Shown here: piece after piece, positions 1 to 10,511 of the stretch
Numbering within the stretch: the stretch's first letter is position 1
Layout: each line of letters opens with the position of its first letter
Assembly: GCA_013350335.1 (NCBI GenBank)
Contig: CM023534.1
Span: 19,859,302 to 19,923,301 of the forward strand
Length of the DNA stretch: 64,000 nucleotides
Source: Chimonanthus salicifolius
Lineage: Eukaryota; Streptophyta; Magnoliopsida; Laurales; Calycanthaceae
Direction of reading: 5' to 3'
Made by a program: the position numbers and the translations under genes
The notes under the pieces: generated by a model
What the model saw: the letters and a program-made list of their open reading frames with translations, nothing else
Databases searched by the model: none
Told to the model about the DNA's origin: nothing

Positions 1-122
1 CAAATCCCACGGGTGTATATAAACTTTCCAGTCTATACATACCTATTAAGTTTAGAGAGAGTGATCTATTGAGATTGTATGAATTAAACTCAAAACCTCA
101 CGAGTTTAACCTCACTTCATAA

Positions 123-1138
123 GTGGAGGTCAACCCTTTCGGATTCAGTAGATTCAATAAATTTTATCCAGCTTTCTTGGTTGAATCGGAAAGTTCTTCA
201 GACTTATTAGCATCTATCCATGGTTTGGGCCGGCAATATCAAGTAAGTCAACGCCTATCTTTCTATCATCCTTCATCAAGGCACCTTAGAACTTTCGTTA
301 CTTGTGCTTCTTTATTTTTTATAATATTTTCCAAGCTATATATGTTCTCAGATTTTCCAAGAAATGGCAAAATCCCATCAAGAAATGGAAGCCAATAGTC
401 CATTGCAGAATCCGGCACCATCTTTAAATGACGTGGTTCCTGGCGGCGAGTCGATAACTTCACCATCATCTCCAACGCCACTTTTCTCCGATGCCACTTC
501 TTACCAAGATGCAAGTTTTGCATCACCACAGCATCACCCAGCGACTCCACAAAGTCATAATGTTCTAATACCCCAAGAGGACTTCATATCGTTGGTCGAG
601 CTGATAAAAAAACAGATGAAGCAGAAGGAGGACGACGACTTGCGAAATACGATGGTCGTCGTTGCGGTGTTGATCCTTTCTGTGACCTACCAAGCTGCAC
701 TCAGTCCTCCTGGAGGCACTTGGCAAGATGATCCAGACCCCTCCAACCTTTTCATGAAAGGAAAACATGTCGCCGGAACACCGGTACTAAGGGACAGGTT
801 GCCTGATGACTCTCCTCATTTACTGCTTCCTCAACAAGATGGCATTTTTTTCCTCTATGTTGATCATCTGGGTGTGCATGTTCAATGAGGTTTCCAAGGC
901 TGTTCGGATTTGCAAAGTACTCGTCGTCGCTGCAGTGTTTATGATGGTGGCAACTTATATTACCGGCACCCTTCTGATTGCAAGACAAAGTAGTAAATTT
1001 ACCACTGTTGATGAGACATTTGTTCATGTGGTTGCTTTTGCCGTTGTGTTTGCCATCCTTTGGCTCACTGACTTCATTACAAGTAAGTTAGTCAAGGGTT
1101 TTGGTTCGGGTCGGGTCCACAATGTACCTCAATTTTGA
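123..1138 (+). pseudogene. PGG-domain membrane protein gene (ACD6/ankyrin-like C-terminus), two exons, frameshifted
   Basis: The second exon encodes a hydrophilic Ser/Pro/Gln-rich stretch, a charged linker (KKQMKQKEDDD), then LSVTYQAALSPPGGTWQDD, the hallmark of the plant PGG domain found at the C-terminus of ankyrin-repeat membrane proteins. Three further hydrophobic segments follow (MAFFSSMLIIWVCMF; VLVVAAVFMMVATYITGTLL; HVVAFAVVFAILWL), as expected for the four-helix PGG membrane region. Exon 1 (to 242) joins exon 2 (from 352) in phase across a 109-bp intron with GTAAGT and TTCTCAG borders; a Met at 364 could also start the second exon alone. The frame changes near 800-815: the domain begins in the frame of 364 and finishes in the frame of 806. 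That means a one-base indel, so a pseudogene or an assembly error. No ankyrin repeats are in the window; an upstream exon may lie before base 1. A partial copy lies at 51665-51995. Confidence 0.75.
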
Positions 1139-1958
1139 ACTTCAAGATGTGGATCTGCACCAGACTTGGACCCATCAAGTATCATCATCGTCCCCGCCGC
1201 CACGCTTGTATATTTGCAAATAAAACGGTAGAGACGGTAGAAGTGAAGCCAATTTGCAAATGGATAATGTAGACCGAAACCCGATCAAGAGAGTCGAGAT
1301 TGTGTCCCTTATATAAATATCCCACTATATATTTATAAGTGCATATCAGTTTACTGTATACTTGGGTACATATCTATGGTTTGTATCTAAACTTTGTTCC
1401 TGTAAGCTGATTTGTCCTCTAAAATTCTTGAAAATATGTTAGCACATCTCTCGCTTTGGTTTGTGGGTGGGTTGACCGGTTGGGCTTCTCATTTGTGTTT
1501 GGTGACCTGCTCATATTGTGATCTTAATTTTTGCATTCATGGCGTATGCATGATATTTGATGTTTAATATATGTGTTTTATATGTTAACCGCCTTGACCT
1601 AGAATGAGTGAAGTTCAATAGAATGATCTTATATGAATTATTTTATCCATAAAAAAATAGGTCTATTAAATTAGGGCGTGAGGGGAACGCAACATTATTG
1701 AACAATATGTGTCGTGAGATGTATACTGTGCCAATATAATGATGAAATCATCTTTATCCTTTACGGCGACTACTGTAACAAACAAAAACACACTCAACAG
1801 ATCTTGTTTGTGGTTGTAGTTTGTTAGTAGTATAATCACTCAGATAAGGGGAACATACACAATCGAAAGTACGAAGAGACAAATAATCTAGTGTGGTATC
1901 AAATAGCATTTGAATCGTGAAGACTAGTTTAGGAGAGGGTCAAAAGTCTATTAATTAG
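1139..1958. other. No gene seen; 3' flank of PGG gene
   Basis: AT-rich sequence following the PGG gene. I see no coding potential, no transposon ends and no clear repeat. It may hold the 3' untranslated region and polyadenylation signals of the upstream gene. Confidence 0.5.
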
Positions 1959-3930
1959 GGCTGCGTTTGGATGGGGGGTAATTTTTATAGGGGTTACCCC
2001 TAAGTAGGGGTCACCCTTGAGTAGGGGTGACCTTTGAATTGGGATTTCCCTTATCTTGTTTGGTAATTGTTGTGGTAAAGTAAACCTTACTCTAAGGGTA
2101 AAAAATCTTATTTGGTAACTACAAACAAGGGTAACCTGATATATTAATATTTTTTTTTATAAAATATAATTATAAATAATATTTATTAAGTAAATTCTAA
2201 TAATGTAACTTATAATAATATTATCTAATTTCTATAAATTATTTTTCATAATTATAATTTAAAATGAACACTTGCATTCTAATATTAAATATATAAATAA
2301 AGATTTTTTTGATATTACTATTTTAAATCCCAATAAATAAATAAAAAATATCAACATATCTCTTCATAAAAATTATAATTATTATTTTTTATATTATATG
2401 AATTTAATAAAAATATTAATTCTCATAAAATTATTAATATGTCAGTTTACCCCTACGTACAATTACCCCTGCTCAAGTGTAACCCCTGTAAAAATTTACC
2501 TCTCACCCAAATGCATTACATTGAAAATATTACAGAAATTTAATTTTTATATTATATAGATTTAATAAAATTATTAATTCTCATAAAATTGTAATATGTC
2601 AGTTTACCCCTACGTACAATTACCCCTGCTCAAGGGTGACCCCTGTAAAAATTTACCCCTCACCCAAATGCATCACGTTGAAAATGTTGCAGAAATTTTA
2701 TTTTTATATTATATAGATTTAATAAAATTATTAATTCTCATAAAATTATTAATATGTCAGTTTACCCCTACGTACAATTACCCCTGCTCAAGGGTAACCC
2801 CTGTAAAAATTTACCCCTCACCCAAATGCATCACATTGAAAATGTTACAGAAATTTAATTTTTATATTATATAGATTTAATAAAATTATTAATTCTCATA
2901 AAATTGTTAATATGTCAGTTTACCCCTACGTACAATTACCCCTGCTCAAGGGTAACTCCTGTAAAAATTTACCCCTCACCCAAATACATCACGTTGAAAA
3001 TGTTGCAGAAATTTTATTTTTATATTATATAGATTCAACAAAATTATTAATTCTCATAAAATTATTAATATGTCAGTTTACCCCTACGTACAATTACCCC
3101 TGCTCAAGGGTAACCCCTGTAAAAATTTACCCCTCACCCAAATGCATCACATTGAAAATGTTATAGAAAATTAATTTTTATATTATATAGATTTAATAAA
3201 ATTATTAATTCTCATAAAATTGTTAATATGTCAGTTTACCCCTACATACAATTACCCCTGCTCAAGGGTAACCCCTGTAAAAATTTACCCCTCACCTAAA
3301 TGCATTACGTTGAAAATGTTGACACATTTTTAAAATAATCTTCTAATAGAATAAATTGTTAATTACCCTGAAAGATATTATCAAAAATCTCAAAATTTTC
3401 AGAATTTTGAGACCCTATCGAAATTTCGACAGAATCACCCCTTAAAAATAGAACATGTTGACAAATACGTTTTAGAAAATTATATAATATATAATTGAAA
3501 AATAAATGAAGGCAAGGGATAAATAGGGGAAAAGTTTCCTTAAAAAATAAAAAATAAATAAAAAACCACTATTATTATTTTAAATTTCAAAAAATGAATA
3601 CAAAATTCATTATATCTCTTCATAAAAAAATATAATTTGTTATTTGGTGATATGAGATTTATCAAATGGAAATAATGGAGTGCTTTTAAAAAAAATAAAA
3701 GCTAAGTACTTACCAAAATAAATAAATAAATAAAATATATAAAAAAAAAATTTATAAGTAAAAGAAGGGGGGGGGGTAAGGAGGGGTATTCACTTGCCCC
3801 GTGGGGGTATTGGAAATGGAGGGGGAAGGGGTAAAAATTTGAATTTTTACCCCTCCCCCCTTGTTACCAAACGGGGGTAAGTAGGGGTAACTGGGGGTTA
3901 CCCCCCCTTACCCCCCATCCAAACGCAGCC
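1959..3930. mobile_element. Non-autonomous DNA transposon with G-rich TIRs (copy 1)
   Basis: Both ends read GGCTGCGTTTGGATGGGGGG in inverted orientation, with looser similarity further in. The element is flanked by TAG on both sides (1956-1958 and 3931-3933), which may be a 3-bp target duplication. It encodes no protein. The interior is AT-rich and dominated by a ~157-bp tandem repeat (2439-3325). Near the right end is a near-palindrome GGGGTAAAAATTTG / AATTTTTACCCC. A second copy with identical terminal bases is at 56892-59208, and a decayed left end is at 36957. The superfamily is undecided; the end sequence and 3-bp duplication are compatible with PIF/Harbinger, but the second copy does not confirm the duplication. 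Confidence 0.85.
2439..3325. repeat. ~157-bp tandem repeat array, six units
   Basis: The landmark ATGTCAGTTTACCCCTACGT recurs (with small changes) at 2439, 2596, 2754, 2912, 3070 and 3228, a spacing of 157-158 bp. Each unit contains an AT-rich half (TTAATAAAATTATTAATTCT) and a C-rich half (CAAGGGTAACCCCTGTAAAA, then TTACCCCTCACCCAAATGCA). The C-rich half resembles the element's own end in inverted orientation. Reading frames through the array are repeat artefacts. Confidence 0.9.
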
Positions 3931-4329
3931 TAGGTACACAACTGTACTAATGGCTTCAACCCATAAGCAATGAGGGAGATGATATGGAGTAAGCAAGATG
4001 CAACCCATTTCCGATATAATGATGGTGCTTCATTTCCACAAGGCCATTTTGTTGCGGAGTATGAGGATAGGATAATCGGTTATGTATCCGTTTTTGCACA
4101 CACAGACGATGAAAAACATGATTATCATATTCTTTACCTCAATCACTTTTAAAATATTTAATGGAAGTAGAGAAATGATTTTCAACAATAGTAAGAAAGT
4201 TTGTAAAATGAGAAAAGCCTTCCAATTTATATCGTATTGGAAATATCCAAGAATATCTAGTATAATCATCAGCGAATAGGACGTAATATCGGAATCTAGA
4301 TACAGAAGAAATAAGTCATCCATACATCC

Positions 4330-6055
4330 GAATGAACTAAATTAAAAGGTACATGAGAGCGATGGTCATTAATTGAAAAAAAGAGTCATGTAGACTTTTC
4401 CAAAGCACAATGAGTACAAAACTAGAGTGGAAAAATTTAAAAGAAGATCCTAAGCATTTATTTGAAGCAAGAACTTGAATAACTTTGTCGGATGGATGTC
4501 CAAGATGGTGGTGCCATAGGGACGACGAAGAGCAGGAGGCCATTAAAGCATGAATGAAGTGACAAGTGGATTTGATGAAATAAAGACCTGCTTCACATTG
4601 GACCTGAAACAAAATAACAGCAGTTTGTAAATCACGAATAACAAAATCTCATGGAAAGAAATTAAAGCTAACGGATTTATCTTTTGTAAATTAAGTAACA
4701 AATAAAAGTTTTGTATGCATATGGAGAATATGAAGTACACGAGTAAGATGAAACCTAGAGAAACCAGAAGAAAGAGACAGACTACAATGTACGAAATGGG
4801 GAGAGAATCGTTGTTACCCAATAAAACTTAATCCATACCTGCGTAGTCAGATTTGTAGCTCATGAAACGGGTATCATCAGTCATATGATTAGTTGCACCA
4901 GTATTAGGATACCAATTGGGGCCAACCTACTGAGTAATCTGTATGCCTGCGAAGGTAGAGGTAAGCTCATCCTCAGAGTTATTGCGATAGCACTGGTGGC
5001 AGGAAGCAACACTTCGACCATATTTGAAGCAGATTTGGCATTGAATGGGCGATGTTTTAGGTGACCAGGTTGTACCTAAGAATGCCTATATATTGTTGAT
5101 TGCGACCTCTATGGCGACCCCCTCGACTATGCCCGCCTCTGTTGGAGGTGGAATATGAATCAGAGTAAGACTGACCTCCATAACCCTGACGACGAATATG
5201 ACCTCCTCGAGAGTTGTTCTCGTGTCCTCATGAAGAAAGAAGTGTTGTTTGTTGAGGGTTGGGAGGACTCACTGGGCTGTCAATAGTAACTAGGTGAGTT
5301 ATCTGAGACTCAAATGATACTTGAAGTCACCAGCATGGAGTAGACTAGATCGAGGCCTTGAAGGATAGATGTAACAAGATTACTAGTAGAGCCAAGTTCA
5401 TTTATGGAAGTGAGAGCATCCATAAGAGATTTAACTTCCTGCAGGTATTCCGAGATGGTCTTTGTTCCTTTGGAGATGGAGAGCAATTCAAAACACAAAT
5501 GAGTGGCAGTTGCAAGGGATTGTTGTGAAAAGTTGCACTGGAGACATCCCAAATCTGACGGAAAGTATAGTCAACAACTTGAGAGAGGATTGATTTAGAG
5601 ACGGTGGCATTGATCATGCTGATGAGGGTTTGATCCATTTGAAACCATGTAGTATAGCCAGGATTTTGGATAAGTTTGGAGGAGTCACCAATTAAGAGGA
5701 ATTGAGGTAGACATGGGTGAGATCTGTCAATGAAATGCCAATAGTTTTGGCTTATAAGAAATGGCTTAGTCTGGCTGTATCAAAGAAGGTAATTTGTCGC
5801 AATTAATTTGATGGTGGCAATGTTGAGATATTATGGAAAGTGAGGGTAGGCTTAGAGGCTGCTCAGGCTAAATCCATGTAGTTAAGTGGGAGAATCCGTT
5901 GCCAAATAGAACCAAAATGAAGTTTGACATTGGGGACGGGAGGGGAAGGGGCTTCAGATTTGAGAGAGACTTTGGGGCAAAGGACACAACAATAAAGGAG
6001 AAAGGTAGATCGTCTACTCCGAAGGTCAGATTGTATAGTTCTATACCATGTAGAA
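4330..6055 (-). pseudogene. Ty1/copia retrotransposon remnant (gag, protease, pre-integrase)
   Basis: Read on the minus strand from right to left, the sequence shows a primer-binding-like stretch (TGGTATAGAAC near 6053), a gag region (FQMDQTLISMINATVSKSIL; KGTKTISEYLQEVKSLMDAL), a degenerate zinc knuckle (CQICFKYGRSVASCHQC, His replaced), a protease-like motif NWYPNTGATNHM in which the catalytic Asp has become Asn, and a gag-pre-integrase motif LWHHHLGHPSDKVIQVLASN. Frameshifts and stops are frequent and the reverse transcriptase is absent. No right-hand and left-hand LTR pair was recognised. This is an old, truncated copy. Confidence 0.75.
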
Positions 6056-6392
6056 TTCGGGAAAATAACTTGATATTTTTATATCATTAACACTTATATA
6101 TATACAAGTTACAATTTCCAAAGAAGGTCAATAGTCAATAAAAAATCAATCAAAGCAATCTACAATCTCGTGATTAGGGAAACTGACAATTAAGCAAATA
6201 TCCAAGTGACGAGTCGCACTTGCCGGGAAGTTCAAGGTTTTTCCTTTCTGTTTTTTATCTCTTATTTCCTTCAATGAACGGTGGTAAAGAAGAATCTGGC
6301 AATATTTCATATATAAATTATAATATAGTACATGAAGATGTATCAATTCAAAGTTTCCTGCCCACCTTACTAACTGTACATTAGTAAAATAT
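6056..6392. other. Possible LTR remnant of the copia fragment; otherwise nothing seen
   Basis: The sequence beside the primer-binding-like site begins TGTAGAATTC, as an LTR terminus (TG...) would in this orientation. Only one copy is present, so its extent cannot be set. No coding content is evident. Confidence 0.3.
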
Positions 6393-6759
6393 CGGGTTTT
6401 ACACAAACCAATATATCTCGGTCGATACGGTTAGTATTGGTTGTACTCTGATGGTATCCGCTGATATGGCTGATATCTCAGTTATATATATCGGCTGATA
6501 TCAGCCGATATTATTAAATATCGGTTGTTTTATTTTAAAAAAAAATTGTTTAGGTGGTGGCCCAAGCCGATATTAACGATTTCAATTTTTTTTTTTTTTT
6601 CAAAATCGATCCTCCTTTCATTTTTTTATTTTCTTTTTAATTAAGAAAAATTAAAATACAAAAACATCTTGATATTTTTCAAAAAAAAAGAAGAGAGAGA
6701 TCTTGGCCGATATTAGCCATATCGTCTGAGATCTCCTTTTTCTGGTATTTTGATCCCTG
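6393..6759. mobile_element. MITE rich in TATCGGC/GCCGATA palindromes (old copy)
   Basis: The interval holds repeated GATATCGGCTGATATCAGCC-type motifs and TATCGGTT/CCGATATT variants. The right end, read inward, is CAGGGATCAAAATACC, hAT-like. The left end (CGGGTTTTAC) is degraded and the flanking duplication is only approximate (TAAAATAT / TAAATAC). It shares its palindromic vocabulary and CAGGG terminus with the well-bounded MITE at 35002-35463. Borders are approximate. Confidence 0.5.
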
Positions 6760-7102
6760 GTAAATACACATCGGTAAGTAATTTTTATAATAAGAGATAT
6801 AGGAGTTAAAAAAGTACTTTAAGATCTTTTATTGTAAAAATACAGGTGTCTTTGTCATTTTTTTTTTACAGTGAGTTCTTTTATTATTAATTTTAAAATA
6901 ATTGCTATACACTGCTGAAAAGTAAAAATACAACCTTAAATGAAGGGGTGTAATGTTCTTCTCTCAAAATTAAGAACCAAATAATCTCAAAGATTAATTA
7001 TATAGACAAAAAATATCTTTTATATTGGGCAAAACTTTTTTACTCACTTTTGACTTGGTTACTATTAGCCTACGAATCCACACGTTTTGGCTAAGCAATG
7101 AG

Positions 7103-9406
7103 CAGGCCCGGCCTTGCCTATAAGTGAAATAGGCGGCCGCCTAGTGCCCCCAAATAGGCAGGGCCCCGAGTCCATTAAACTCCTCTACGAGCCATGTTCA
7201 AAAAGGGCCCAAATCCACTTCCCACTTTCCGCACGCGCGCACGCTGCGAATGCGGAACGTGTTCCGCGTCAAGCGTACACGTCCCGCGCCAGTGGCTTGC
7301 GCCTGCTCTAGCGTCTTGCCCCCACGCCCACGTACGCGTCCCGCACCAGCATCCTGCGCTCGTTCCCGTGCCCTCATCTTGTGTCCCGCGCTCACGTACT
7401 GCTTCCCGCTCTCGCACCTGCGTTTGCGTCAGCGTCCTCCATCCCGCGCCCTCATTCCGCATGTGTGACTCCGAATTCCAAAATCTAAACTGCAGCGGTC
7501 ATTTCCACATCTCTTCCACAAGAAATCCCTAATTTTTACCGTTGCCTCTTCTCTAGAACGGCAAAACCCTATCGAAATAAAATCCCAAATTACCATTTCC
7601 TCTTCTCTCACTGCTCTACAACTCTCGCGACTGCTCTCTCTCGCTGACTCGCTCTCTCACTTTTCTCCCTATCTCGCTGAGTTGCTGACTCGCTCTCTCA
7701 GTCTCTCACTGCTCTCTCTCTCGCTCTCCTCTGAAGCTCTGACCTCTCTTTACATGCTCTCTTTCACCGTCGATCTACTCTTAATCATGTAAGTTTTTCT
7801 TGAGACAATAATTTACAAAGAATGATTTTGTATTATTGTGTTAAAAAGTTGGAAAGACCGAATTAAATATATTTTGACATAATATTAAAATAACACTAAG
7901 ATTGCTGATTTGCTGGGGTGGTCAATCTGAAAGGTTACATATGCTCTGGATTGTTTGAATGACTAAGCTAATATCCAACTTAGTCTTGCTCTTTCAATTT
8001 TATTTTAGAAAAACTGAACAAATTTTTAATTTTTTTTCTAAACAAACCTCTATCATTTGATTTTATTTGAAAAAAAACCTTTAAATTTTGTATAATTCTA
8101 AAAAAACCGCAAATTGATTTTTTTTTCCTGTGTTATAGGACTCATTTGGAGGTTAATATCACTTAGTGAGCAAGGTAGTTAAAAGCCATGTCGGCAAGAA
8201 AGAGAATTCTATATATCTGAATTTGGATAAAAGGGTTTTGGGGTTTTAAGAAGGATCAAAGAAATATAAGGATTTGTGCAATGTTTGAGGTTTTTGGGGT
8301 ATTACATGTTTTACAAGTATTTTGTTTTGAGTGGAGCTCTTTTGTTTTAAGGATTTAGGGTGTGTATTAGAAGTATACATATTACATATTTACATGCATA
8401 ACAAAATGATGATGTTATGCTCAAATGTCTTGGTTGTCAACACCTCTAAAGCCGAGCCTGTCCAATTTGCTATTATGCTCAATCTGTAGGCCTAAAATAA
8501 AGACTTCAAGCCTGGTTTTCTGGGCTAAGCCTTTTAGGCTTTCTGTTAAACAAGTCAAGTTCCATCCTCCGGGTCCACTTTTTGTGCACCTTGAATATGT
8601 CACTTGTTCTTATTTCATTGAATTGAGTTTTGGTTGATTGGTTTTTCTTTAGAAGACCTAGTTTCTTGAAGAAACCAAATGATAAAATCTTACGTATTCC
8701 CTTTTTTTCTGATAGAGGAAATTCTTGAGCTTTTAAATGAACTTTCTTTACATGTTTCATCAACTCTCCCTTTCAAAACACCTTAGAACTCCACCTTGCC
8801 CTTTACCCATTGAAAGGCCTTTGAACAGTGGCAGCCGTACAAAAGACACAGGGTGCCCTTCCTATGATGGGTGCCGAAATCAATAGCCTTACAGAATTAG
8901 CTGATTCTTGTCTTGTCGGCGAAATCCATAATTAGCTGAGATTAAACGTTAGATGATAGGGATTTTTCACTTCTTCAACAGACGAAAAAATATGAAATGT
9001 TAGAGTACAAATCAATTTTTTTGAAATGGGCCAAAAGTGTTAATTGTTGGCAAACACAAACACCAAAAAGGTTAATTGCTGACCCAAAAAAAAAAAAAAA
9101 CACAGAGTCTTGTTGGCAAATATTTTATATATTTTTAGAATTTTCTTAAAGAGAAATGTCATTTTTTTTTAAAAAAAAGTTGACATACAGAAGTCAGTTG
9201 GGCATCTCTCTCTTTTAAAAATTGTTTTATGTTGACATTTTGCAGTGAAATTGATTTTGTGACTGTAATTAATCTTGTGTGGGCGGGGCAGTAGGCATGT
9301 TACAATTTCCAACTGGTTATGGTTTATTCGCAAATCAAATCAGGTTCTATTGTTCTTTAATTTTGATTATTTAGTTGTTAATTTTTTATTGGTTGTCATT
9401 ATCATT
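7103..9406 (+). other. 5' non-coding part of the hAT element
   Basis: About 7230-7470 is a GC-rich, CpG-dense stretch of degenerate short repeats (CCCGCGC, GCGTCC motifs), followed at 7590-7760 by a CT-rich tract (CTCGCTGACTCGCTCTCTCA repeats) and then by AT-rich sequence with homopolymer runs. This resembles promoter and 5' leader plus possible intron of the transposase gene. The overlapping frames on both strands in the GC-rich part are compositional artefacts. Confidence 0.5.
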
Positions 9407-10511
9407 ATGTCTACTAGAAAATGTCCCTCTGGACATGAAAAAAGAAAAAAATAAAAACAAGTTCAAGAGTTGATTCAATCTCAAACGGGATCTCTTAATA
9501 AATATTTTAGCAAAAATAAACAAACAGAAAGTTCAATTGAAGATTTGATAAATGACGAACATAATAATAATGAAGAAACTATTAATGAACATAATGATAT
9601 TAACTTAGTGAATGAAGAGCATATAGATGAGAGTGATAATGAAAATAAGAATAAGCATGAAGAAGATGAAAATTTCAATGAAAATGTTTCTTTAAACATT
9701 TATGATCCGGGTAATTGGAAAAATATTGACCAAAATTTGAGAGACATATTGGTAAAAAGAGGTCCCATAAGAGATGATGATATTAACTTTCCTAAAGATT
9801 CAACGAATAGACTTTTTCTATTACACAATATATTCGATATTTACCAAATGGAGAAAAACTTGATAGAATATGGATAGTGTACTCAATTGTTTTAGATAAA
9901 ATATTTTGTTTTTGCTGTAAGTTGTTTAATTAAGATGGAATCAAAACTCAATAGGTAAATGAAGGAATTAATGACTGGAAAAATCTTAGTTGTAGACTTA
10001 AGGGCCATGAAACTAGTAATGACCATATTACTAACATGAGAAGATGGATGGAATTGAAAATAAGATTGCAAAAAAATGAAACAATTGATAAAATTAGGCA
10101 AGAACAAATTAATAAAGATAATGAACATTGGAGACAAGTACTATTAAGAATAATTATTGTTGTAAAAGCTCTTGCAAAAAACAATTTAGCATTTCGTGGA
10201 GATAATGAAAAAATTTATGAATAAAGTAATGGAATTTTTTTAACTTTTATTGAAATGATTGCCGAATTTGACCTTATAATGTAAGAACACATTCGACGTA
10301 TTCAAGATAAAGAAATTCATTACCACTATCTTGGTCATAAAATTCAAAATGAATTAATACTTTTGTTAGCGGGTAAGATAAAGAGTGCAATAATTAAGAG
10401 GATCAAAGAATCAAAATATTTTTCAATCATAATTGATTGTACTCCAGATATAAGTCATGAAGAACAAATGTTTATCATGGTATGTTGTGTGGATATTTCA
10501 ACAAGTCCAAT
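9407..10511 (+). pseudogene. hAT transposase, N-terminal part (TTF-type zinc finger, DUF4371-like)
   Basis: From the ATG at 9407 the product starts MSTRKCPSGHEKRKK and runs through a basic then acidic Asn/Glu-rich stretch to a TTF-finger-like region (PGNWKNIDQNLRDILVKRGP; later DKIFCFCCKLFN), then SCRLKGHETSNDHITNMRRW and a DUF4371-like block ending [15 protein letters not shown]. This is the layout of the plant hAT family often annotated as zinc finger MYM-type protein 1-like. There are several in-frame stops and a frameshift near 9815. The reading frame is cut after ...VDISTSPI by the chromovirus at 10512 and resumes at 27341. Confidence 0.85.

Noticed and set aside
2596..3166. Two frames encoding near-identical YVQLPLLKG-type peptides
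   Set aside because: They are translations of the ~157-bp tandem repeat and recur only because the DNA repeats.
3970..4152. 60-codon frame with a weak acetyltransferase-like look (ASFPQGHFVAEYEDRIIGYVSV)
   Set aside because: The resemblance is short, there is no supporting neighbouring domain, and it lies between a transposon end and a copia remnant. Not enough to call a gene.
7175..7532. Overlapping Arg/Pro/Ala-rich frames on both strands
   Set aside because: GC-rich degenerate repeats in the hAT 5' region; no conserved motif and open in several frames at once.
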